Below, piece after piece: positions 42,023 through 53,296 of a stretch of 64,000 bases of DNA. The DNA comes from Odontesthes bonariensis (lineage: Eukaryota > Chordata > Actinopteri > Atheriniformes > Atherinopsidae): contig NC_134507.1 of the NCBI RefSeq assembly GCF_027942865.1, forward strand, positions 32,656,447 to 32,720,446, written 5' to 3'. The notes under the pieces were generated by a model. The model searched no databases, was not told the origin of the DNA, and saw nothing but the letters and a program-made list of their open reading frames with translations. Made by a program: the position numbers and the translations under genes. The stretch's first letter is position 1. Every line of letters starts with the position of its first letter.

Positions 42023-42930
42023 TGTGCATGTTGATTTAATTTGGGCCTGCAATGGCAGAGGATTTTTTGTTAGGTTTTTGTGCTGTATAGGCAAGGCAAT
42101 TTTATTTGTATAGCCCATTTTTACAAACAGTTTGTCTCAAACTGCATGCTGTGATTCTGTGCTTTTTGTCTTGTAGAGCACTGTGTGACTTCAGTTTTGA
42201 AAGGAGCTGATGGTTTACTTGCTTTGATTCATCCTTGTTCAATAAAGGAACATCATGGTACACTCTAATGTGTATTTATATTTATATGGTGATGTACTTT
42301 ATGTGTAGTCTGTGGGAAACTAAATTATCTAATGATTCATCTAAAATCATCAGTTATCTAAAAAGATTGCAATTAATGATCACAAATGTTTCAATAATGA
42401 TAGTGGGTATAGTTAAATGTTTTAAAAATATCTTCTAGGCAGTGGAATAAATATTGGTTTCCAATTGTGGTGACCGCTGACTGAGATAAGGAATGAGATT
42501 AAATAGATCCTGGAACTTAGCCTGGTCTGGAGCAGGCTAGCTTCACAGAATAAATCTCCATGGTAACTTAGGTCTGAACATATCCCACTTCCCTCCATCC
42601 CACTTTTGTGCAACCGGATCACGGATAAGTTGATCCAGGATAGCGAACATATCCCCGCTTAATCCCTTATCCTACTTTTGTGCAACGGGCCCCTGGTGTT
42701 CCGCTGCTTGTTGTCCCCTCTTTTCTGTCCTCTCAGCCCCAGCTGCTCCAGGCAGATGGCCGCCCTTCCTGGTTCTGGTTCTGATGGAGGTTTCTTCCTG
42801 TTAAAACTCAGTTTTTTCTTCCCACACTTCTGTGCGTGCTCGGGATTGAACAGAAGTTACGGTGCATTTTGTAGGATTCCTTAGCTAAGCTACTTCTTTT
42901 AATTGTGTCTGTGTTAATAAAACTGAACTG

Positions 42931-43667
42931 AAATGACAAATAAATGAACATGTGCATCTGTACTGTTATATGTTACGTTAAAACAGAGAACTGAAATATA
43001 TCTTTATTGAATAGATGAATAAATATGAAGTCTGATTCTGTCCAGGGTTTCTTCCAGGTGTCCTCCCTCTGTCACCATCTCACATCTGAAATTCCTCTCA
43101 GTAGTATTTCAGAGCTGAGCCTTGGTTGGGAGAGTTTTTATCTTCACTTCATCTTCACAGACTATATTACCACAGCAATACAACTGAGCCAAATGCTGGA
43201 TTTAAATTCATTTTTATTAGATTTTCAAAGAAACGTCATTAATAAAAACAGAACATAAAACAATATTAACTATGTGTAAACTATATACATATATATGAAA
43301 TTTATTCTGCCAGAGGGCAGGGTCTTTCCACTGCCTCAATGTTAATGATTTTGTTCCCAATATATTTTATATTTAGAAAGACTTTACCCTTTTCAAGGGC
43401 TCCCACAAGTCCTGGGAAATATAAAACACTTCGGTGCTGGACATGAGGAGCTCCAGCACCCCCCCTGTGCTGCTCTCCATCACGCCCATCACCTCCACTC
43501 CAGCTGCCTCATCAGTCACAATCAGCACCTGCCAAAACAAACAGCACCTATGTCCCATAATACCTTGCAGCTAGATATTAAACCCCTTTCTTACTCCTTG
43601 TTTATTTCTTTAATCTCTTTCTCAATTGTGTCAGATCATTTGCCATTTTATGTCTGTATAATATACA
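42931..43667. other. Unclassified noncoding DNA
   Basis: No recognised gene or repeat. The minus-strand frame at 43373-43558 is short and not recognised. Confidence 0.4.
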
Positions 43668-44120
43668 CTAGATTGCCAACAGTATTCACTCACTCATCCA
43701 GATAATTAAATTCAGGGGTTCCCATCACTTCCATGGCCACAGGTGTAGAAATGCAAGCCCCTCGGCATGCAGACTGCTTCTACAAACATCTGTGAAAGAA
43801 TGGCTCGCTCTCAGGAGCTCAGTGGATTCCAGCGTGGTGCCATGATAGGATGCCACCTGTGCAACAAGTCCAGTGGAGACATTTCCTCGCTCCTAAATGT
43901 CCCACAGTCAGCTGTCAGTGGTGTTAGAACAAAGTGGAAGCGACTGGGAACGCCAGCAGCTCAGCCACCAAGTGGTCGGCCACGTAAAATGACAGAGCGG
44001 GTTTGGAGGTCTGTAGCAATGGACTCTGCAGAAGGTTGGCGACCTTTCTGCAGAGTCAATTGCTGCAGACCTCCAAACTTCATGTGGCCTTTTACATGTT
44101 TAAACCAGAGAAAACAACTC
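43668..44120 (+). mobile_element. Tc1-like transposon, 5' half
   Basis: It starts with ACTAGATTGCCAACAGTATT and CACTTCCATGGCCACAGGTG, the 5' region of a common fish Tc1-like element. The transposase N-terminus follows: MARSQELSGFQRGAMIGCHL, CNKSSGDISSLLNVPQSAVS, KRLGTPAAQPPSGRPRKMTE, the bipartite helix-turn-helix and GRPR hook. It breaks off near GTGGCCTTT before any catalytic residue, so only the DNA-binding part remains. A local inverted duplication (GACTCTGCAGAAGGTTGGCG / CCTTTCTGCAGAGTC) sits near 44020-44060. Confidence 0.82.
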
Positions 44121-45016
44121 CTTGTATGTGCCTACCGACTTGGCAAATAAAGCTCATTCTGATTCTGATTAGAATGTGTTTTTAGATTAGATGAATTAGA
44201 ATGCTTTTTACTTCTACATTGCTGTAGGGTGTTGTGTGCAGGAAGTCCCCTCCTGCATCCATGTTGGACTTTAAGTGGGTAATCCTGCACTGGCTGCCGA
44301 GGTCCAGCTCCTGGACTGCAGCTTCCCGCCACAGCGTGAGGGAGGCAGAAGCTTTATCCTGTACAGAACACAGTATGAGATGTCAGAACTATAAAGGCAC
44401 CAGAGATTACTCTGTAATGTGCAGCCTACAAGTGACCACAGTAAACATAGAAACAACCAGCGCCGCAGAAAGAGACAGTTAGCACACTCCCATAGACTAC
44501 TAAGGTACTCACAGAATATGAAAGTTATCTTATTTTATCTTCCCTTATCTAGAAACCACAGAGGTTGTCCCTCCTCTCCAATCCTCCCGTTCTCTGGTCT
44601 TACCTGCTGCAGCTTCACCTCACGCAGCGGGACCTCCTCTCTCCCACTGCGGACCTTTTTCACAGCTGAGAGCTAAATAAGAACAAGTTCAATCACTTAG
44701 TGGTCTAATTAGACCTAAACATGTCATTGCAACAGCTTTTCTGTAATAAAACATTTCAAATACTGGTAGGCATTACTTTGTCTACCTAAAATGTTTGTAT
44801 CTCTGAATTACAATTAAGCACGGTAATTTATCTGAGTGTATTAGTGTGTTCTTCTGATGAAGACAAATCAACATACCTGAACAACTTTGCCCTCCAGTGT
44901 GAGGAGGCCCTTTGTCCCCTTCACATTCTTTATAGTTGTGTGTAGGGACGGGGGACAGAGGAGGGCTTTCCTGCAAAGGGGTCCATCCTGCAAACCTTGC
45001 AGCACCAACCCCGCTC
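44121..45016. other. Noncoding DNA with repeat tails
   Basis: A short tail GGCAAATAAAGCTCATTCTG then ATTCTGATT lies at about 44134-44170, like the 3' end of a fish retroposon. Nothing else is recognised. Confidence 0.4.
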
Positions 45017-45197
45017 CATGCTGTCAGAGGTGGAGAAGATCATTAGGCTTTCCCTGGCCCTGCCCATATTTGTCACAGCATCTGAGCGCTCTTTCTCAGC
45101 CTGAAAACCTGGCTGCGCAGCACCATGACGCAGGAGAGACTAACACATTTGGCCATTATGAACACTCACAGTGACCTTATGGATAAATTGGCTTAAA
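45017..45197 (+). pseudogene. hAT transposase C-terminal fragment
   Basis: The frame MLSEVEKIIRLSLALPIFVT then ASERSFSA, a stop, and after a one-base shift LKTWLRSTMTQERL-like text (CLAAPTQERLTHLAIMNTHS), matches the hAT dimerisation domain (TAERSFSALRRLKTWLRSTM in the family). It is dead. Confidence 0.75.
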
Positions 45198-45445
45198 CAA
45201 TTTATCAAGAACACATCTTCAATTTGGAACTTCATACCGAATTTAATTTTCTCTAAATTAGGAGGCCTAAATTTCTTTTTACTTTGTAATTATAATGTTG
45301 AAAAAATCCCCTCAAAACTATCCTACTTTCATAAACAGATGCTTCTTTCTTGGTCATTGATCTACAAACATAATTTTCCCCCACATAGATACTACATATG
45401 GAACAATATTGGTATGAAGTTCAAAATTTAAAATGGGTTCTTGAT
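45171..45445 (+). pseudogene. L1/Tx1-type LINE ORF2 fragment
   Basis: WINWLKQFIKNTSSIWNFIP then NLIFSKLGGLNFFLLCNYNV and YFHKQMLLSWSLIYKHNFPP and HRYYIWNN matches the region between reverse transcriptase and C-terminus in fish L1-group ORF2 proteins. It abuts the hAT fragment, is about 90 codons long and has no catalytic part. Confidence 0.65.
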
Positions 45446-46976
45446 AAATTGTTGCCAATTGCCAATTTATTTTGAAAATAGTAATACCACCTCAAACCAA
45501 CTGGGTTATGTGTAGCACACGGAGCAAGACACCTGAGCTCAGCCACTCTGCTGGGAAATAATATGGGCACGGAGCGCAAAAAGAGCGAGATGAGGAGGTA
45601 ACTGGGCTATTTAGTCCATCCCACCAGCAGTCAATGGCTATTTACCCTTATTGCGGTGTGCAATTAGGGCCGTCATGACTCATAGGATGCGAAAGCATCT
45701 ATGCTACTACACCAGCCTTCACCATTTCCCCAAGGAAAGACAGCGCCAGTGCATTATGAACCTCATTTATCCTCCTCTCTGCATCAAACACATTCATGCT
45801 GCTTTAACTGAAAACTGTCATTTCCACGTTGCAAATTTGAAAGTCAGGCCAAAATGCCATCGCTGTCAATTTGGGGAAATCGGAAAACTCATGCTACAAC
45901 ATTTCAAATGTGAGACTTTCAAAGTAATTAGGCTTTGGAACTGTTCAAAGGTTTTAAGATAATCACAGGACTGGGAAACCTCCCAAACTCGCCTTAACCA
46001 TGGCCTGAACAGGCTAACGTTATGCCTGTTTGGTTCGTTAGCTAGCTAACTAATGCTAACGTTAGCTAGTGAACGCTAACTGTCAGAGCAGTAATTAAAA
46101 CATATTAACAAACATACTTGCTTGATAACTTACCTTATTTATTCTTCTTCAAAAGAATTAAAAAAAGTGGACTCAGCACGCTGCCCTCAGTGCCCCGGCC
46201 TGTGTGCTGGACTGCTGCGTTGCTGACATAGACCTAATATACTTTGCTGAGGGGGAGAGACTGAATGTCGCATGCATGCACACTTCTTCTTCTTTGAATG
46301 CGCAGTGGGAGTGAGACTGTGTTGCTACTTATTGTTGAATGAGCTTCACTCTAAATAAAGTCATCTTCCCTCTAAACACTAAGTTTTTTGCATTTTTCAC
46401 CATGCAACTAACTTTTACTTCATAAAAATCAGTCATAAGTGCATATGGTAATTAACCTAGTAAAGTTAAGGAATGTATGTATGTCAGGGCAGCTATTGGA
46501 CTTTACAGTGAAGATGTATTGTATATAGATAATCCATGAGCCTAGTCAAGCGGTGAAGTTGTAAAGCAATGAGATTGCTGAGATTTTCTCATGAGAATGA
46601 GAAAAAAGTGATCAGAGCTTCATCCTCTGTGGCTGGTTGACTGTTAGAGCTTCCAGCTGCCTCTAACTCCCACACCTCAAAAAACAAATGTCCCTTACAG
46701 GGTAGACATCTCAGGTGATGTTCTGACTGGGGTGGTTTATATAATCTATGTGTATAACTGTTTGTGTTCTACCACCCAGGTATAGACAATAGTGATCCAT
46801 CAGCTACTATTTATAAACAATCTCATGCTCTCTCCTTCACAGTGACGGTGCTGCTGTCAACACAAATAATTATTAACTTCCGTCACAGAAATGGATGTTA
46901 ATGACATGATTTTTATCCACAAGGACAATTCTTTCCAATTCTTCAAAAAAATACAGTTATATTTACTTCTGCGTCC
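45446..46976. other. Unclassified DNA left of the RNA-gene array
   Basis: No recognised gene. A run of GCTAAC/GTTAGC palindromes lies at about 46011-46082 (GTTAGCTAGCTAACTAATGC), common in fish repeats. A 103-codon frame at 45651 shows no known domain. Confidence 0.4.
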
Positions 46977-47358
46977 TGCATGTCTTGTGTTGAAAAATTT
47001 GCCGATCACACTGTGACACACACACACACACAGACACACAGACACGAGGAAGTTAACCAGCTTCGGCTGCTGCTGATTGGTTGGCAGACACCACTGTTTC
47101 TATTGGCCCTCAGTCTCCATGTTTCTGATCCTGGACCTGCTGAGATGTCCCAGGCCATTGTTGGTTTTGATCCTCATACATTTAACTTTGTCCTGAGCGG
47201 GCGGGAGTGCAAAGTTGTACCATCTGAAACGGCTGAAGAGTGCTCACTGCAGCGGGTGGACGGAGGTGCAAAGTGACGCTTTGTAGGCAAAAAAAGAGCA
47301 CCGCCACAAGTGCGCATTGTGCCAGGAAGGACTCTCGGACGTGAAACAGTGGAGGGTT
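46977..47358 (+). repeat. Degenerate left-edge unit of the array
   Basis: 46977-47020 matches the sequence after a 5S gene, then diverges into a CA microsatellite (about 47013-47045) and foreign sequence. 47122-47195 again matches the post-5S spacer as far as AACTTTGTCCTGA. It then jumps directly to the GCGGGCGGGAGTGC segment that precedes U2. The inverted 5S fragment and U5 present in every other unit are therefore missing here, apparently through one deletion. Confidence 0.85.
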
Positions 47359-47398
47359 ATCGCTTCTCGGCCTTTTGGCTAAGATCAAGTGTAGTATC
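47359..47398 (+). ncRNA. RNU2: U2 snRNA, 5' 40 nt, interrupted by a LINE
   Basis: ATCGCTTCTCGGCCTTTTGG through GTAGTATC is identical to the start of the intact copies. It stops exactly after nucleotide 40, two bases beyond the branch-point-pairing GUAGUA (nt 33-38). The rest is at 52782-52929, on the far side of a 5.4-kb LINE. This copy cannot make a normal U2. Confidence 0.95.
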
Positions 47399-47510
47399 CA
47401 TTTTTAGTACCTTTTCATCCACTTTTTACTCTTTTATTGGGCTTTTAGTGTGATATTTATTTTTGTTCTTTTAAGCATTTTATTTAAAAACTGTTTGTGG
47501 TGCCTCCATC

Positions 47511-48818
47511 ATGTCGGCAAACTATGCTGGCATGAGGAGGCACCACAGCGCTAGATTTTTATTTAAAGAAAAAGAAGGAAAGCTTATAGAGATGTCCAGA
47601 TTGGACTTCTCTCGGAAACTAATTCAAAACATATTGAACTTCAAGCCAGACGATTTGAATTGCATCCTGTCATTGCCTTTTAACAAAGGTTTCGATGTAA
47701 GTTTTCGCACTGCAGCTTTGCTGCAGGAGTTTTGGATGAGATTTGGTAATGTGCAAGCCCAGTTTTCTGCGTTTACTGTTGAGAAACTTACTGACAATAC
47801 TCTGAAGACAGTAATTGTCAGAATGTTCAATGAAATGGTGAACGCAGAAGATATCTGTATATGGTTGGGAAGATTCTGCACTGTTAAAGGCCAGGCAATG
47901 AAGGTGAGGGATGTTGACGGCATCTGGAACTGCGCCTGGAGGGTCCCCATCCAACAATGGCAAGACCCCCAGGGCTTCCAGGGCCTGAAATATCTCCCAT
48001 CAATGATTGTCTTGGGAGAAAACAGAGGCTACATCCACTACCAGGGACAGCCCAAACTCTGCCGCAAATGTGGGGAGCACGGGCACCTGGTGGAGGCCTG
48101 CACGAAGGTGTTTTGTGGCAAATGTAGAGGAATCGGTCACACCTTCGAAGAGTGTACTCATGGCAGAAAGTGCAATCTCTGTGGAGAATCAAACCACCTC
48201 TTCAGAGATTGCCCAAAATCCTTTGCCAACAAATTGAAATCCAAAAAAACGCGGGAAGGAAATGGAGGGCAGACCGAGGCAGTTAACGAGCTACTTGAAA
48301 CAGCTGGGCTGGAAAATTCAAACTTCCCGCCAAAATCCCTGAATGGTGGACAGCAGTCAGGTGAGGCCGAGGAGGGGGAGGGGCCTGCTACACCCCCACC
48401 AATGGAGAGTTCTGGAGAGGAGGAGGTGATGCAGGCAGAAGGCGGAGCTAGTTCAGAATGTGAAGAAGTCCAATCACAGGATGATAGCGAGGATGCCTCC
48501 CTCCCAGATGCCCAGCAAACAAAGAGGCTTGCATCAGAATTGTCCTCTGATTCTCCTATAGTCTCAGAGAAGAGGGGAAGAGCTGGGACTACCTCAGACA
48601 GTTCATCTGTGGAGGAGCCCAGAGTCTTCCCCTCCAATTCACCAAATGAGGTCTCTTTTTTAAATGTAGTTCTGCAATCAACCCCTAGAGACTCAAAGTT
48701 TAACAAAACCTTGCAACAGAGGCCAACCCCCAGAGTCCGACCGGGGAATAGAGCTCAACACCCTCGCCTCTCACCTGTAGAAGTGAAGGAAGAGCTCCGT
48801 TCACAAGAAATTACATAA
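47511..48818 (+). CDS. Keno ORF1 protein, RNA-binding, three CCHC knuckles
   Basis: 435 residues from an ATG in context CATCATGTCGG. The N-terminal about 170 residues form a globular gag-like region ([35 protein letters not shown]). Three CCHC knuckles follow at about residues 183-236: [42 protein letters not shown]. The C-terminal 200 residues are acidic and Ser/Pro-rich (disordered). In Tx1/L1-group LINEs this protein binds the element RNA to form the RNP that primes integration. The length is typical for Tx1-clade ORF1. No stops or shifts. Confidence 0.93.
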   Translation: MSANYAGMRRHHSARFLFKEKEGKLIEMSRLDFSRKLIQNILNFKPDDLNCILSLPFNKGFDVSFRTAALLQEFWMRFGNVQAQFSAFTVEKLTDNTLKTVIVRMFNEMVNAEDICIWLGRFCTVKGQAMKVRDVDGIWNCAWRVPIQQWQDPQGFQGLKYLPSMIVLGENRGYIHYQGQPKLCRKCGEHGHLVEACTKVFCGKCRGIGHTFEECTHGRKCNLCGESNHLFRDCPKSFANKLKSKKTREGNGGQTEAVNELLETAGLENSNFPPKSLNGGQQSGEAEEGEGPATPPPMESSGEEEVMQAEGGASSECEEVQSQDDSEDASLPDAQQTKRLASELSSDSPIVSEKRGRAGTTSDSSSVEEPRVFPSNSPNEVSFLNVVLQSTPRDSKFNKTLQQRPTPRVRPGNRAQHPRLSPVEVKEELRSQEIT

Positions 48819-48867
48819 CTGCTTTTAAGACATTTTAAATGTTTTAACCCTCATTTAGTCTTTTAAG

Positions 48868-51800
48868 ATGTCATACCTGTTGTTTTTAACCATACTCATG
48901 ACACTCACTCTCTCAACTATTAATGTGAGAAGTGTAAAGTCGAAAGTTAGAGCCCAGAGTGTTTTATCCTTTCTTAGTTCTTTTAAGTCAGATGTTCTTT
49001 TAATACAGGAATGCGGCCTACCGTTTTTAAAGCACTACAGACAGTGGGAGGAGATGTGGCCACAGACATCATTGTGGAGTGGATCCAACCAAAACAAAAA
49101 TGATGGAGTGGCCATTTTGATCAAAAACCCTCAGGTTCTGGTGAAGGGCAGCACTGTGGTGAGAGACGGACGGGCACTTTTAGCACATTTGACTTTTATG
49201 GGACAAGATTTTAACCTCTTAAATATTTATGGCTTTAACGAAAAAAATGACCGGTATGACCTTTTAGAAGACCTGCAGTCCCACATGCTAGGTAGGGCAC
49301 CACTAGTTTTAGGGGGTGATTTTAACTGTATTTTAAGCAGGAGTGACAGAAAAAGAGCAGGGGAATTTTTTAAAGTTGACAAAACATCGGTTTTATTACA
49401 GGGCATATGCAAGGATTTTAAACTTCAGGACTGTTTTAAAACCATGCATCCCAGAGAGGAGGGCTTCACCTGGTTCAGTGGTGATGGCACCAGAGCCTCT
49501 CGTATAGACTACCTTTTTACACGGGACTGCCCACCAACCGATGCTAGATTGACCCCCGTTTTCTTTTCCGATCACCTAATGCTTTCCTGCACCCTATCAC
49601 TCTCTTCGGGTGTGACTTCCGGAAGTGGTCTGTGGAAACTAAACTGCTCCCTTTTAAAAGAAAATGAAATAGTTAGTCAGTACCGGGAGCAGTACCACGA
49701 GTGGCAGACCCTTCAAGACTTTTACGATACACGTGCACACTGGTGGGAAATGGTGAAGGAAAAGACCCAGACTTTCTTTAGACAGGCAGGTAGGAGAAAA
49801 AAGAATAGGGAAAACAGACGCATGATGGGACTGCAGAAGCGACTACAGCGCTATTTTAAATTAAACCAACAAGGGATGGATTTTAATGATGAAATTAAAC
49901 AAGTGAAAACAGAGATGTCGATTTTAGCAGATATTAAAAGTAAGGGTGTCATTTTAAGAAGCAGGGAACGAGAAATAGAGGAAGGAGAGAAGTGCACAAG
50001 GTATTTTTTTAAGAAAATTGTGAATAAAGGGGGGGGCATTTTAAAGCTAACAAAAGAGAACGGGTGTACAGTTGATTCAATGGAAGAAATTAAACAAGCT
50101 GTTGAAAAATTTTATCGTGAATTGTACGAACAAAAACCTGTTGAAATGGACACCATGACAGAAGTTTTAAATTTCATAGAAAAAACAGTAAAAGACAGTG
50201 TGCTTTTAACCCAAGATTTTACAATTTCAGAGTTAAATAAATGTTTTATAAATTTTAAGAAAGGGAAGTCCCCAGGACAAGATGGACTTCCCTTGGAATT
50301 TTATTTGACCTTTTGGGATATTTTAGCACCTGACTTGTTTACTGTTTTTATGGAATTTGAGCAACTTGACCAACTTCCTGACAGTTTTAGAGCAGGGATA
50401 GTGACTCTTCTTCACAAAAAAAAAGACAAGACTGACTTGAAGAATTGGAGACCGATTACACTTTTAAACTTTGACTGTAAACTTTTTAGTAAACTTTTAG
50501 CTTCACGTATGTCCTTGTTTTTAGAAGACCTGATTCACCCGGATCAAGCCTGTGCCATCCCGGGGAGGAAGATAACCGACAGCCTCGTACTGATCCGAGA
50601 CACCATCTGTTATGCGAGAGACAGAAACATTCGGCTAGCAGTCCTAAATTTAGACTTTGAGAAAGCCTTTGATCGGGTCTCGCACCAGTACCTTTTCCAG
50701 GTACTGCAAAAAATGGGGTTCCCAGAAAGGTTTATAGCTTGGGTGGGTCTGCTGTACCGGGGCATTACCAGCAAATTCCTTGTTAACGGGCATCTGACAA
50801 AAGCAGTAAACATCCACTGCGGTGTCCGTCAGGGTTGTCCGTTATCTGCCCTCCTCTACATCATCTGTGTGGAACCACTGGCACAGAGCTTGAGAAGGGA
50901 CCACCGAATCAATGGGGTGAGAGTCCCGGGGAGCGGGGGACTATCGACAAAGTGTGTTTTATATATGGACGACGTAAACATTTTATGTACAGACCTAATA
51001 TCCATCAATAGGACTCTGGACTTGACTGACTGGTATGGACGGGCCTCTGGGGCAAAACTAAACAGAAACAAGACCCAAGCCCAATTTTACGGGCCATGGA
51101 CAGCGACTGAGACTGCAGGACTCCCCGTGACTATAACCCAGACAAAACAGAAAATACTGGGGATTAATTTTGACAAGGAAGGGGGAGGGACATCAAACTG
51201 GCCAGACGTGGTAGGGAAAGTAAAGCAAAGACTAGGATACTGGGGACTTAGAGGACTGACCATTGAAGGAAAGGTTTTAATCATCAAAGCCGTGATTTTA
51301 CCTTTGCTTTTACTAATCAGTTCTGTTTTTATCCCACCTAGAAAAGTGCTTTTAGACCTGGACCGAGCCATTTTTTATTTTCTGTGGGGCTCCAAGTGGG
51401 AAAGACTGAGGAGAGATGTAATGAAGAAACAAAAAGAGAAAGGAGGAAAAGGAGTGCCTGATTTTTATTTGTTTTTAGGAAGCAGATACACTACACTGCA
51501 TATCCTACAGGCCACAGACCCATCCGGAAACCCCAAAACTAAAGCAATGACACGATTCTGGATGGGTTCTTACCTCAGAAGACTGAAGATTTTACCCACC
51601 GACCTAAAAGTGCCCGTGTCTTTTAGCCTGCCACCATCCTATGCTTTTATCCAGACGTTCTTAAAGCATTTTAACTTGGAGGCAGAGGAGTTGCATGTTT
51701 TAACAAACCACCGCTCTTTGATTTCTGTTGTGCAGGAGCGGGAACCAGTGAGTCCAGTGCGTGGGCTCGCGTTCGGCGAGCCCTCAACAGTTTGGTGCAA

Positions 51801-52398
51801 CGTCAACCATTCCGCTCTCCCAAACAGACTCCGGGACCTGTCGTGGATGGTGGCTCATGAGATCCTCCCAGTCAGGTCCGTTATGCACTCCCGGGGCATG
51901 TCAGCGATCTCAACCTGCCCGCGACCTGGTTGTGGCGCGCCCGAGTCGGTGAGGCACCTGCTCTGGGAGTGCAGCGCTGCTGCAGACCAGTGGGCAACAG
52001 CCGGCTCCTTGCAATTCCCGTACTTGCCAGCAAGGGAGGTCCTCACAGCACAACTCGTGCTCTATGGGGTGAGCCAAACAAAAATAAAAAAGAATGACTT
52101 TGCCAAGCAGTGGCTCACCCTAGCCGCTATGAAAGACGCCATGTGGACCTCCAGGAACTTGCTGGTGAGGAAGCGCATGCAGATCCCCCCCGTGGCTGTG
52201 ATCCGGATGGCCGCAGCGGCGGCTCAAGCGGCCGGAGCTGCAGGCGGCGGGCCTAGGACACATCCACAAAGAAGAATCGCCTCTGTGCCCATTCGGATGA
52301 AGGAGCCGGAGCTACACACAAAAAGGTCAAAGCAGCGACGGCCTGGCTCTCCGGGTGAGGCAGGTGGGAAGGAGCAACAGGGTGGGGATCTCCTCTGA
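48868..52398 (+). CDS. Keno ORF2 protein: AP-type endonuclease and reverse transcriptase
   Basis: 1,176 residues. The endonuclease (about 1-240) has TINVRS, LLIQECG (catalytic Glu near 48), GGDFNCIL (near 150), SRIDYLF (near 211) and FFSDHLML (SDH near 232), all metal-binding residues present. The reverse transcriptase (about 440-760) has [64 protein letters not shown] and [10 protein letters not shown] (YMDD near 700). The C-terminus has [19 protein letters not shown] (about 1016-1035), the Cys-His motif of L1/Tx1-group ORF2. This enzyme nicks the U2 gene and copies the RNA into the nick. The tail is Ala-rich ([14 protein letters not shown]) and basic. The frame is complete, so the copy looks coding-competent. 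The first ATG is used; [10 protein letters not shown] follows 11 residues later. Confidence 0.95.
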   Translation: MSYLLFLTILMTLTLSTINVRSVKSKVRAQSVLSFLSSFKSDVLLIQECGLPFLKHYRQWEEMWPQTSLWSGSNQNKNDGVAILIKNPQVLVKGSTVVRDGRALLAHLTFMGQDFNLLNIYGFNEKNDRYDLLEDLQSHMLGRAPLVLGGDFNCILSRSDRKRAGEFFKVDKTSVLLQGICKDFKLQDCFKTMHPREEGFTWFSGDGTRASRIDYLFTRDCPPTDARLTPVFFSDHLMLSCTLSLSSGVTSGSGLWKLNCSLLKENEIVSQYREQYHEWQTLQDFYDTRAHWWEMVKEKTQTFFRQAGRRKKNRENRRMMGLQKRLQRYFKLNQQGMDFNDEIKQVKTEMSILADIKSKGVILRSREREIEEGEKCTRYFFKKIVNKGGGILKLTKENGCTVDSMEEIKQAVEKFYRELYEQKPVEMDTMTEVLNFIEKTVKDSVLLTQDFTISELNKCFINFKKGKSPGQDGLPLEFYLTFWDILAPDLFTVFMEFEQLDQLPDSFRAGIVTLLHKKKDKTDLKNWRPITLLNFDCKLFSKLLASRMSLFLEDLIHPDQACAIPGRKITDSLVLIRDTICYARDRNIRLAVLNLDFEKAFDRVSHQYLFQVLQKMGFPERFIAWVGLLYRGITSKFLVNGHLTKAVNIHCGVRQGCPLSALLYIICVEPLAQSLRRDHRINGVRVPGSGGLSTKCVLYMDDVNILCTDLISINRTLDLTDWYGRASGAKLNRNKTQAQFYGPWTATETAGLPVTITQTKQKILGINFDKEGGGTSNWPDVVGKVKQRLGYWGLRGLTIEGKVLIIKAVILPLLLLISSVFIPPRKVLLDLDRAIFYFLWGSKWERLRRDVMKKQKEKGGKGVPDFYLFLGSRYTTLHILQATDPSGNPKTKAMTRFWMGSYLRRLKILPTDLKVPVSFSLPPSYAFIQTFLKHFNLEAEELHVLTNHRSLISVVQEREPVSPVRGLAFGEPSTVWCNVNHSALPNRLRDLSWMVAHEILPVRSVMHSRGMSAISTCPRPGCGAPESVRHLLWECSAAADQWATAGSLQFPYLPAREVLTAQLVLYGVSQTKIKKNDFAKQWLTLAAMKDAMWTSRNLLVRKRMQIPPVAVIRMAAAAAQAAGAAGGGPRTHPQRRIASVPIRMKEPELHTKRSKQRRPGSPGEAGGKEQQGGDLL

Positions 52399-52781
52399 GC
52401 ACCACGACAGGATCCCGAGAGACCTACTGTTTGGGGGAGCGAAATGAGTTTCCCTGGGTAGGGACTCACTGCGCTCCTGCACAAAAAATGGACTTGGAAG
52501 AGAGCATTTTAACTAATGCACTCCTTTTTAAAGACACTCAATACAAACTGCTACTCGCATGAGAACTACTTCACATGTAACTTTTACCTTAGACAACATT
52601 GACCTTATCTGTAATATCCCATGGAAAACTTGTTTTATTGTTGTTGTTTTAAATGTGGTTATACAGATTACACTTATTTATTGATGTTTTTATTCATAGG
52701 TAAAACATATGTCTTAAATATGAAGTTTTTATGAAAATGTGATGTATTAGTGTCAATAAATTTTTTCAAAAGAAAAAAATC

Positions 52782-52929
52782 TGTTCTTATCAGTTTAATA
52801 TCTGATACGTCCTCTATATGAGGACTACATATTAAATGGATTTTTAGGCACAGGGGTTGAAAAAGGGACTTGCTCCGTTCACTCCACGCATCGACCCGGT
52901 ACTGCAGTGCCGCCGGGAACGGTGCACTC
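52782..52929 (+). ncRNA. RNU2: U2 snRNA, 3' 148 nt of the interrupted copy
   Basis: It continues from nucleotide 41 (TGTTCTTATCAG) to GGTGCACTC. It differs from the array consensus at two places at least (GGCACAGGGG for GGCAAAGGGG; AAAGGGACTTG for AAAGGGGCTTG), as expected for a copy no longer under selection or exchange. Confidence 0.93.
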
Positions 52930-53296
52930 TTCCCAACTCTTGTGAAATAACAAAACCAGCGGTACATGGTGGTAGTTTCAGGGAGCCATTGTATTCTGAC
53001 TTCTAAAATGGAACTATAATCTTTAGAAAAGACGCAGTTTATGAGCACGTCGTGGGATTGAGCTTCCCTGGTTTCTCTGTATGACCATGAACACCAAACT
53101 ACACACAGAGAACAGAGGAGCTTGACAGACACACACTAAGTTATCTGAGAGTCCCATTTTCAGCTGCAGAGAACAATCACATCAGGGAAGTCGACGTGCA
53201 GGCTCAACATCAGCCTCTCAAGCCAACTCTCTGGTAAAATAGGGGCAACGTATGGTTCCAGCACCTATGTAACACATATTTGTCACAGGGACTGTG

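Larger units (their letters stand above)
40251..42696 (+). mobile_element. PIF/Harbinger DNA transposon with TIRs, two genes, decayed
   Basis: Terminal inverted repeats: CCAGGGGCCCATTGCACAAA at the left and, inverted from the right, CCAGGGGCCCGTTGCACAAA, continuing AGTAGGAT on both sides. If the element proper starts at GGGCCC, the abutting triplets are CAG and CTG, like the CWG target known for Harbinger. It encodes a Myb-like accessory protein remnant and a HARBI1-like transposase. A GGGGGTCTC-rich small repeat (about 40690-40810) lies between them. Confidence 0.88.
40012..42930 (+). mobile_element. L2-like LINE tail, split by a Harbinger insertion
   Basis: The sense-strand tail at 40012-40250 has ACTTTTAAGATCAGGCTTAA, TTAGGGATGGCTCAG and GGGGGAGCTCCCATGATGC. 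It resumes at 42697 with GTTCCGCTGCTTGTTGTCCC and ends near 42930 at TGTTAATAAAACTGAACTGA. The 2.4 kb between is the PIF/Harbinger element. The antisense fragments at 7855 and 17717 belong to the same family. Confidence 0.75.
47399..52780 (+). mobile_element. Keno-like LINE (Tx1 clade), full length, inserted in U2 snRNA gene
   Basis: A 5.38-kb non-LTR retrotransposon in the same orientation as U2. It has a 112-bp 5' UTR, ORF1 (gag-like), a 49-bp gap, ORF2 (endonuclease and reverse transcriptase), a 380-bp 3' UTR with AATAAA at 52755, and an A-rich end (TTTTCAAAAGAAAAAAA). The flanks rejoin U2 at nt 40/41 with no target duplication, or at most ATC shared with the A-rich end. ORF layout and exact U2 target fit Keno, a U2-specific Tx1-clade family reported from fish. 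Both ORFs are uninterrupted. The assignment to Keno rests on target and architecture, not on an alignment. Confidence 0.92.

Noticed and set aside
43373-43558. Short minus-strand ORF with VTDEAAGVEVMGVMESSTGG
   Set aside because: Only 61 codons, no known domain and no splice or promoter support.
45651-45962. 103-codon ORF with Cys/His residues (KCHRCQFGEI)
   Set aside because: Cys and His spacing does not fit a known zinc-binding motif and the flanks are noncoding repeats.
47399-52780. Reading the U2-interrupting element as an R2- or Utopia-type LINE
   Set aside because: R2-type elements have one ORF with a restriction-like endonuclease. This one has a CCHC ORF1 and an AP-type endonuclease at the ORF2 N-terminus, as in Tx1.
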